Origin: Ailurus styani | Taxonomy: Eukaryota; Chordata; Mammalia; Carnivora; Ailuridae | Direction: 5' to 3' | Length of the DNA: 64,000 bases | NCBI GenBank assembly: GCA_002007465.1 | Contig: LNAC01000038.1 | Location: 6,764,421 to 6,828,420, forward strand | Shown here: positions 56,584-64,000 of the stretch, piece after piece | How positions within the stretch are numbered: position 1 is the first letter of the stretch | Layout of the letters: each line of letters starts with the position of its first letter | The notes under the pieces: model-generated | Databases searched by the model: none | Seen by the model: only the letters and a program-made list of their open reading frames with translations | Told to the model about the DNA's origin: nothing | Program-made: the position numbers and the translations under genes

Positions 56584-56773
56584 TGGGGTACCTGGGTGGC
56601 TCAGTGGGTTAAAGCCTCTGCCTTCAGTTCAGGTCATGATCTCAGGGTCCTGGGATCGAGCCCCGCATCGGGCTCTCTGCTCAGCAGGGAGCCTGCTTCC
56701 TCCTCTCTCTCTGCCTGCCTCTCTGCCTACTTGCAATCTCTCTGTCAAATAAATTAATAAAATATTAAAAAAA
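56584..56773 (+). mobile_element. CAN SINE, young mustelid-type
   Basis: GGGGTACCTGGGTGGCTCAG head, 'GGGTTAAAGCCTCTGCCTTC', 'CTGCCTGCCTCTCTGCCTAC' and tail. Flanks are AAGTTGGTCTCC (56572-56583) and AAGTTGGTATCC (56774-56785). It lies 155 bp from, and inverted to, the SINE at 56225. Confidence 0.95.
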
Positions 56774-56785
56774 AAGTTGGTATCC

Positions 56786-57549
56786 AACTTGTCAACTGAT
56801 GTTTAATCCTGTGAGTCATTCTGCAGATCCTTCAGAAATGAATACCAGAACTTTGAGCCGGGGTCCCCCTAATAAAGGGGAACACTTATCCATTGTCCAG
56901 CATCCCTCAATGGCCAGGTGTGGCATTTAGAGGATTCACGTGTAAAAGGCTGTTGTGCCACATGGAAAGACCCTAAGTCTGGAAGCAAGAAGCACAAAGG
57001 CTGGACGCTGGCAGGGTGATCCTGCCAGGTGAAATCTGCTATGAGTCAGTCAATTTAAAATTGGCTGGCTGTGCTGACATGATTTAAGTGGTATCTAAAA
57101 GGAGTCCAATACAGTCTGAACATTATCAGGGTACAGTGTTAAACTATAAGGGTGAAGAATATATCCTGTGAAGTATTCCCTGAAGGAGGAGATTTTCTTC
57201 AGTCAGTTCAAAATCTGTTGGCCTCAGACTCACAAATAATAAATACCACAAGAATGAGAAGAGTTTCCATTCTGTTTTATTTGCAAAATGTTATCACCCA
57301 ATAATTTTATTCCCAGCAAATGAGTAAAAATTGTTTTTCTTGTAGTTGATGTTTTTGTTGTCATTCTTACAGTGAGGCTAGAAAGACATTCTTGCATATG
57401 AAAGGCCCAGGTATCATTAGAGATACACACATTTCTGGGAAAAAAATTATCTAAAATGATTTTCTAGGCAAGGAGAGTAGAATCCAAAAAGGAACTAAAA
57501 CAATGTGGAAGAGAAGTTATAAAAGGACAGGGAGTCGACACTGCAGAGT
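56786..57549. other. Unassigned; balanced block at 56850-57060
   Basis: The 56850-57060 block is not AT-rich and contains 'GGTGATCCTGCCAGGTGAAA'. No family recognised. Could be an old DNA transposon or LTR piece, or single-copy sequence. Confidence 0.38.
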
Positions 57550-57830
57550 GTGATAGACAACCATGTAATGTTTACCTATGCACTTTATCTACATAGATCA
57601 CTCCACTCCACTTCTTACTTTCCATCACAGTGCCTACATTCATTTCTCTCCCAGAGCTTACTATCTGAAAATATTTATGTGTATAATCAATATATTATTC
57701 TTGGTCTCCACTAAACTACAAGGAACAGGAACATCAAAAGTATATATTTTGTTTGCCACTGGAGAGTCAAGACCATGTTCATTGTGTCAAATTATATGCG
57801 CTCAGTATATATTTATTAAATAAACTAATG
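57550..57830 (+). mobile_element. L2 remnant, 3' end
   Basis: 'CTTCTTACTTTCCATCACAG', a 'GTCTCCACTAAACTACAAGG' block (consensus cccactagactgtaagctcc), and the terminus 'GCGCTCAGTATATATTTATT' with AAATAAACTAATG. Confidence 0.7.
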
Positions 57831-58161
57831 TATTAACTTCCCACTAATGGAAGAAGGTGAAATTGTACTCCCAAAAGCATAAATAAGTGCTTTATAAACT
57901 CAAAAATTCTTTGAAGTTGTTTGATTTCTTTTAGAAATTCATGCACATTTTAAATTTTATTACCTACTATCTACGTGTTGTACTGATTAATAAAAATAAT
58001 AGTTTAATTTGTGTACCTGGAGTAATATTTTTGCTCTAGAGACATGGCAAATGTTTACTAATCAAGAATTCAGCCCCTCTAATGCTGAATGTCTCTATTT
58101 AGGGGAAAAAAAGTCTAAATATAATGTATAGTTAATATTTACTAGATTAATTCACACTTTT
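57831..58161. other. Unassigned AT-rich DNA
   Basis: No call. Confidence 0.4.
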
Positions 58162-58174
58162 AAATAACTGATAG

Positions 58175-58373
58175 GGGGCGCCTGGGTGGCTCAGTGGGTT
58201 AAAGCCTCTGCCTTCGGCTCAGATCATGATCTCAGGGTCCTGGGATCGAGCCCCCGCATCGGGCTCTCTGCTCAGCGGGGAGCCTGCTTCCCCTTCTCTC
58301 TCTGCCTGCCTCTCTGCCTCCTTGTGATCTCTCTCTCTCTCTGTCAAATAAATAAATAAAACCTTAAAAAAAT
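58175..58373 (+). mobile_element. CAN SINE, young mustelid-type
   Basis: GGGGCGCCTGGGTGGCTCAG head, 'GGGTTAAAGCCTCTGCCTTC', 'CTGCCTGCCTCTCTGCCTCC' and AAATAAATAAATAAAACC tail. It is flanked by AAATAACTGATAG at 58162-58174 and 58374-58386 (perfect). Close to consensus throughout. Confidence 0.96.
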
Positions 58374-58486
58374 AAATAACTGATAGGTTTTTAGCAAGAC
58401 TTTCAAATGGCTTTTTATAATTAGATAAATTAAGATTTAAAGATCCATCTCCCCCACTTCTGCAACATACAAGGTCTGCTCTCTTT

Positions 58487-58658
58487 TTCCTTCTTCTTTG
58501 AGAGGGGGGCGGGGCACAGGGAGACAGAGAGAGAATGTTAACCAGGCTCCATGCCCAGCATGGGATCCTGACACAGCACTTGATCTCAACCCTGAGGTCA
58601 GGACCTGAGCCAAAATCAGGAGTCAGATGCTTAACTGACTGAGTCACTGAGGTGCCCC
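58487..58658 (-). mobile_element. Old CAN SINE, antisense
   Basis: Body 'CCAGGCTCCATGCCCAGCAT' and 'CCCTGAGGTCAGGACCTGAG', head 'GACTGAGTCACTGAGGTGCC'. Flanks GTCTGCTCTCTTT and GTTTGCTCCCTTG are similar but diverged. The 142-codon minus-strand frame (58219-58647) joins translations of this SINE and the next one and is not a gene. Confidence 0.88.
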
Positions 58659-58659
58659 A

Positions 58660-59104
58660 GTGTTTGCTCCCTTGTACTTGGTGTCACTAGGCTCTAATTT
58701 CCTGCTTGACCATAAAACAATTTCAAAGACAAATTTCAGCTTTTACCAACATCTAAAAACTCTACCATTTGGAATTTTTGTATGTAGGACATGAAGTGTG
58801 AAAGTCAACTAGCTTCTGGCTGATGAACATTTTTTCCTTCCTTCCTGGGTATCATAGATGAGTAGAAAACTTCTGGGGGGTTGGGGCACACATTATTTTC
58901 CTTGATGACTGTCTTTCAAAGGGATAGTGCCCAGGTCCTTAAAAAAGGTAGTTCTGGACTATAGAACTGGCAAGAAAGTTTCAAAAAGATTTACATCTCA
59001 AAGGGGCAAAGAACGAATTTTCAACTTGTTTTTAAAAGTAAATGCTCTAAGAAAAGCTAGGTTGGGGGCCTACGGTCTGAAAGGAGCTTAACTAATGTTA
59101 AATC
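58660..59104. other. Unassigned DNA
   Basis: No gene or repeat recognised. Confidence 0.4.
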
Positions 59105-59120
59105 AAGAAGTTTTGTTTAG

Positions 59121-59323
59121 GGCGCCTGGGTGGCTCAGTGGGTTAAAGCCTCTGCTTTCAGCTCAGGTCATGATCTCAGGGTCCTGGGATCCAGGCCCGC
59201 ATCAGGCTCCCTGCTCAGCAAGGGAGCCTGCTTCTTCCTCCTCTCTCTCTGCCTGCCTCTCTGCCTCCTTGTGATCTGATCTCTCTGTGTGTCAAATAAA
59301 TAAATGAAATCTTTTTTTAAAAA
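59121..59323 (+). mobile_element. CAN SINE, young mustelid-type, perfect 16-bp TSD
   Basis: GGCGCCTGGGTGGCTCAGTG head, 'CTCTGCTTTCAGCTCAGGTC', 'CTGCCTGCCTCTCTGCCTCC' and tail. It is flanked by AAGAAGTTTTGTTTAG at 59105-59120 and 59324-59339 (perfect). Confidence 0.96.
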
Positions 59324-59635
59324 AAGAAGTTTTGTTTAGAAATTCAGTTGGTAGTTCAACCACTATATGGTTAAGTGATAGATTATTAGGAGTTTCTACT
59401 CTGAACCTATTATTTTCTTATAATTTATGTATTCTGCATTTTTAAATGGTTCTCTTAAATCCAATTACCAACTGATTTCTGCACAGACAAAATGCTAGAC
59501 ATGTTAGTATAAAATGATCCTAGTTACACCACTCAAAAGTGTTCCCATGATAGATTTTCATTTTCAATATCTAAAAAAAAGCAGATATTCAATTTTGATG
59601 ATTTAAATGGAATTCTATGACAGGATTAGGTGTTC

Positions 59636-59803
59636 TTTTTTTTTTTTAAGATTTTATTTATTTATTTACTTGAGAGAGAGCGAGAGAGCACAAGCAGTAG
59701 CTAGGGGCAGGAAGCAGGAGCCCAATGTGGGGCTCAATCCCAGGACCCCGGGATTACGACCAGATCCAAAAGCAGATGCTTAACCAACTGAGCCACCCAG
59801 GCA
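59636..59803 (-). mobile_element. CAN SINE, older, antisense
   Basis: Poly(T), 'AAGATTTTATTTATTTATTT', 'CAGGAGCCCAATGTGGGGCT' and head 'CAACTGAGCCACCCAGGCA'. The last head bases are missing and no target duplication was found. The body is shorter than usual. Confidence 0.9.
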
Positions 59804-61874
59804 TTATTTCAGGAAAGACACACATGGTGCCAGCAGACCATTAAGTTATGATTATTAACCCTAGGGAATCAAAGTAGAAGTAGTTGTATGAAGACTTGGT
59901 GATTGGCCTGCATAAATCTGTATAGTCAGAGACAAAGCAGAGTAGGAAATATATGTTATTCTAACTCCATAGCCCATACTCTCTTTTTATACACATGATG
60001 AATCTCTTATCATAATTGCATAATATCATCAATTAAATCTGTATGTGTACAATAATCTATATGTAGTATATATACATACTGTAGTATGCAAAATAATTAG
60101 CAGACATACTTTTTTAATATTAGCTTCTAAAATGAGTAAAAACATAAACAGATTTAATAAAGTTAGAGAAATCATTAAAAATATTCACTATGTAAATTTG
60201 AGAGGAAAAGCATTACATATCCTGTGGGAAATAAGTGTTTTTGTCTGTAATGAAGATTAAATTAAGAGGTATTTAGAAATTTGGTGTGGAGGTTTGGTTC
60301 TATACCAGGTACATTACAGAAGCAACAGTAATTTACTGAAGAAGAAAGTAATTTACTGAAAAATTACAAAGTGGTAATACCACCTTGAAAATGTGAAAAA
60401 CCAGTTTTTAATTTGTTATTTAATTAATTTCTACACAGTAGGAGGTCCAGGGGAACCTAATTAATTATTACTCCTCCCTAATGAATTCTGATTAATTAGA
60501 AGTTCATTTAATCAATATATTCTTCAAATGGGAATAAAAATATCACCATATTTCTTCTATAGCTGGACAGAAAAACTGTTTCTTATGTAAGGATGAAAAT
60601 TGTTTTTAAAAAGAACTCTCCACGATGAATTAATATTATTCTTATCCTCTCCCTTATCTCTTATACGGATATATAGCTGGAGAATAAGCCCCCACAGCAG
60701 GTGGGTAAATGAAGGGCCTCATGGTGGGAGTAAGGAGGCAGGCAGTGGAGAAGTTCTGCCTCGTTTATCTTAAAAATCAGGAAATGAGAGAAAAAAGCAT
60801 GGTTTGTATCTACCCCAGATATTTACTACAAACTCAGATATGGCTAGGGCTGCACACTTTCAAAGTGTATTTTATTAGATATTCCCCTCAAATATCTTCC
60901 TCAGAGAACTGTTTCGAGTTGGCCATCTGAGGGTGCTGAGCTAGGAAATATGCCTAGGGTAAATCTGTTGTTGACAATTTGGTAAATATTAATTGAATTT
61001 GAAGAATTTACTAGAAGAAAAAAAAATCCTTGTGTTTTGATAGGTCTTAGAACACGGAGCTTAAATTTTATCAGTCATTTGCCTTTTTTATTAAGAAAAA
61101 ATATAGCAAACACTTGACTGCTTACTAAGGGGTAGGAATATTTATTTCTTATACCAGTGCTATAAACTAGTTTTCACTAGGGTCACCTTTTTCATGATTG
61201 GAAATCAAAAATTTGAAAAGGTTAAATACCTTGGCCAAAGTCTTTAGAGTAATTAAGATTGATGGAGCTTTTATTATAACCCAAGCTAACTAAATTTAAG
61301 AATCATGATTTCATCACTCCTGAGTTTGCAATCACATTTAAATAGCTGGAAAGTATTCTTCCAATATATTATTGAAAACAAGAAGGTTTTATAGGTATTC
61401 ATTTTCATGCTAAAAATCTAAAAGGTACAGTATTATGATTTCCCAAAGTATTGAACTTGGTGTCAGCAGAACATCCCATAAGGCTAAGTTGCTTAAATTA
61501 TTAACATTTCCGAGGATCATTTCATTAATATATGATACTTGAAATATAGTATCATTATGTTTTTCACCAACTGTTAGGGTCCATAGAGTTGCCTGTAAAT
61601 TTGTATCCTGCTACTTTTAGTTTCTTCAAAGCAGGAAAAAGAAAATATAAATTTCATTAAATATCCTAACTGTGCTTATCACATAACCATAACATAACAC
61701 TAGTACACGTGTGTGTAGAATTAGTGTAAACATCCATGAATAAAGGAATGAGATAATGGAATTAGTTATAAATAATTTAGAGAAATCCATTAACTTAAAT
61801 GTATTACGTATATAAATAAATGGGCATATTTTTAAAATAACATAAAACATATTTTCCATGCAATTCCAAAATTA
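59804..61874. other. Unassigned AT-rich DNA
   Basis: About 2 kb with no recognised gene or repeat. A TATA/TGTA-rich run is near 60045-60080. 60300-60370 contains a short duplicated 'GTAATTTACTGAA' motif. Confidence 0.42.
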
Positions 61875-61890
61875 CTTAAATGGCATTTTA

Positions 61891-62114
61891 TTTTTTTTTT
61901 ATTTTACCTTTTTAAAGATTTTATTTATTTATTTGACAGAGAGGAAAGAGAGAGAGAGCATAGCAGGGGGAGTGGCAAGCAGAGGCAGAGGGAGAAGCAG
62001 GCTCCCTCCTGAGCAGAAAACCTGATGTGGGGCTCCAGGTGGGGCTCCCTGGCCCCTGGGATTACGACCTGAGCCGAAGGCAGACACTTAACCCATTGAG
62101 CTACCTAGGCAACC
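61891..62114 (-). mobile_element. CAN SINE, older, antisense
   Basis: T-rich tail, 'GCAGGGGGAGTGGCAAGCAG', 'GGCTCCCTCCTGAGCAGAAA' and head 'GAGCTACCTAGGCAACCC'. A short internal duplication of GTGGGGCTCC sits at about 62027-62048. Flanks CTTAAATGGCATTTTA and CTTAACTAGCACTTTA agree at 13 of 16. Confidence 0.93.
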
Positions 62115-62130
62115 CTTAACTAGCACTTTA

Positions 62131-62459
62131 ATAAGAAATGATAAAATAGCACTTATATATTTCCAAAGTGGTCATTTTGAAGAAAATTATACTCAAGGAT
62201 ATATATAAATATGATCAATTCATTACAAATTAAATCATAGGATTTCATATTTGCATATTATTCATTTCATCATATGTATTAGTTACTGTGTTACAGAACT
62301 GACATAATTATCTCCCTGAAGTACTGCAAAAACTTTACAACATTGTGAATTCCAGTGTGACTTTATTTATTTCAAAGTACAGAAAAACAAGGGAAATTTC
62401 TAAATTAGTTTTATGAAATGATAAAATTCTCTCCCCAAGTTGTCAAAAACTACTCCAAA
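62131..62459. other. Unassigned AT-rich DNA
   Basis: No call. Confidence 0.4.
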
Positions 62460-63000
62460 AAAAGCTACATACCAATGATCATTATGAATATAAATTCAGA
62501 AAAGTTAAATAAAAATAGCAAACACAAATTGATAGCACTGAAAGAGTAAGAAGATTTAAAATCATGACCAAATGGAGTTTCTACCACCTAAGAAATCCAA
62601 GGGCTTCAAAAATATTAACTGCTTTAATGTAATCAATCATAATAATAGAAGAATCAAATGATAATCTTCATAAATTATAAAAATTAAAAGTATCATTTAT
62701 AGTAAAAGTACTAAATAAAATAATAATTGATGGAATAATATGGTTTCAGCTAAAGATCTGTTTAATGGAGAAATACAAAAACTTTTCTGCTAAAGTCCAA
62801 GTACATAATGCACCCCTGTTTTTCACTGCTCTTTAAAACAATGTGGGAAACATTTGTCAATGCAATTAGACAAGAGAAAAAAACCATAGAATTTGAGAGA
62901 GAAGAATAAATACTATAAGAGATGTGGTAGTCTGAATAAATCAGGAAAAACTACCATGAAAACCAGGAAAACTTATTAAAGTAATAGTAATGAAATATAC
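62460..63000 (+). mobile_element. LINE-1 ORF2 remnant
   Basis: 'TACCAATGATCATTATGAAT', 'ATCATGACCAAATGGAGTTT' (consensus accatgaccaagtgggattt), 'TTAATGTAATCAATCATAAT' (consensus caatgtaatccatcatat) and 'CAATGCAATTAGACAAGAGA' (consensus caatgcaataagacaagaaa) lie in ORF2 order. Frames are lost. Confidence 0.65.
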
Positions 63001-64000
63001 ATCATAAAACAGTTTAAATGTATGCAGAGAAAAACATATTAAAAGATATAGAGAAAATCGCCAATTACAATAAAACAATTTTAAAACATGACTAGAAAGG
63101 ACCATAAGTAAACCTAGAAAAAAATCAATTTAAAATGAATGTTACCATCTGTAAAACTTCTCAGAATCACATGAAAATTGACTTGAAAAAAGTAAGAAAA
63201 CATACATGTTTGGATAAGTGATAATCATAGTAGGAGTTGGGTAGAGGTAAGAATGAAAGAGAAAAAGAAAATTTCCATAAAAAGAAACACTTGAGAGTCA
63301 TATAATCTAACTATATGCACCAATCTCCTTGATTTGTCTTCAAACTGTTTAAAAAAAAAGAAACTAAAAAATGGATTTATAATATAAATCTGTGTCATTT
63401 GAACAATGACTCTATAATTGTTTATTGAAGTGTTTATTTTTTTGATGTGATAATTTTATTAAGGCTACATTTTATTCTTGGAGACATATAAATAAAATAT
63501 AATAATTCTCCCACTTGTATCTGTTTTACTTTAATTTGGGGACAGGGAAGTGGAATTAGGTAGGAATATGAAGCAAACTGGACATACATTAATAATTGTT
63601 GGTGAATTGTAATATTCTTTCTACATTTTATTTATTTATTTTTCTTAAAAGAATTAAAGATGTTTCCTAGTTTAGAGTATAGATTATATTGTCAACATAT
63701 ACTTAATAATTTACATTTACCCATCCTACACCCAGCAAGTAGTCAAGAACATATAATGCATTACTTATATCCTTTATCTTGAACACTTATAATTACTACA
63801 ACTAGACTTATCCTTTTCCCTAACCCTCCATTCCCACCAGACTAAGGTCAAAACTGGCCTTAGGTAGGGACAATAAATCTTTTTTTTAATCCTCATAGAA
63901 ATCTTGCAAGATAGATATGGACATCACAATTTATCAGTGAGGAAACTATAATTTAAGCCCTTCAAGTTCCTACAATTATCAATTTTTGAACCTTAAATTA
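63001..64000. other. Unassigned AT-rich DNA
   Basis: No supported feature up to the window end. The first part could be a further decayed L1. Confidence 0.4.

Noticed and set aside
58219..58647. 142-codon minus-strand frame
   Set aside because: It is a chance join of translations of two SINEs of opposite orientation.

Overview
This window looks like a stretch of nuclear genome from a carnivoran mammal, most likely a mustelid (ferret/mink/badger/otter type). The evidence is about two dozen tRNA-Lys-derived CAN SINEs, which are confined to Carnivora. Many carry the head 'GCGCCTGGGTGGCTCAG', a body with the pyrimidine block 'CTGCCTGCCTCTCTGCCT', and an AAATAAATAAAATCTT tail, which is the form I associate with mustelids. 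Carnivore LINE-1, MaLR (MLT1) LTRs, L2 and MIR remnants and mammalian microsatellites are also present. The mustelid placement is recalled family knowledge, not a database result.

I see no functional protein-coding gene, rRNA, tRNA gene, CRISPR array or bacterial-type operon. The open reading frames are short. The longest (194 codons, minus strand near 23.4-24.0 kb) is a microsatellite artefact, and most others above 80 codons lie in SINEs, LTRs, L1 ORF2 relics or AT-rich DNA. The window reads as an AT-rich gene desert or a very large intron.

Layout. 0-12 kb: two copies of one ERV LTR family (17-212 and 10447-11049), a second LTR-like unit at 9.6-10.2 kb, an MLT1 LTR, and an inverted pair of SINEs at 5.8-6.5 kb. 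12-24 kb: a retro-derived block of unknown origin split by a SINE (13.2-14.1 kb), three minus-strand MaLR LTRs, one MIR, and a long stretch without recognisable repeats (18-23.5 kb). 24-31 kb: a SINE inside a SINE, an antisense ERV LTR, and a decayed LINE-1 spanning about 26.7-30.4 kb that is broken by a GC-richer, gene-like segment. 31-40 kb: purine tracts, an MLT1-like LTR, an L1/HAL1-like antisense segment carrying a solo LTR, a G-run cluster, and an apparent poly(A)-only retrotransposition footprint. 40-48 kb: an old L1 hit by three SINEs, an ERV LTR, a three-level nest (old L1 > younger L1 > SINE), and a 1.3 kb antisense L1 whose minus strand still reads as the ORF2 C-terminus. 48-58 kb: L2 and MIR relics, including a sense L2 lying within an antisense L2. 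56-62 kb: a dense cluster of SINEs in alternating orientation. 62.4-63 kb: another L1 ORF2 relic.

The genes do not work together in any pathway because there are none. What the sequence records is a history of layered retrotransposition. I found no previously undescribed functional system. The most useful items are the nested insertions, the poly(A)-only footprint, the near-perfect young SINE duplications and the unassigned gene-like blocks. All family names come from memory of consensus motifs, and boundaries without target-site duplications are approximate.
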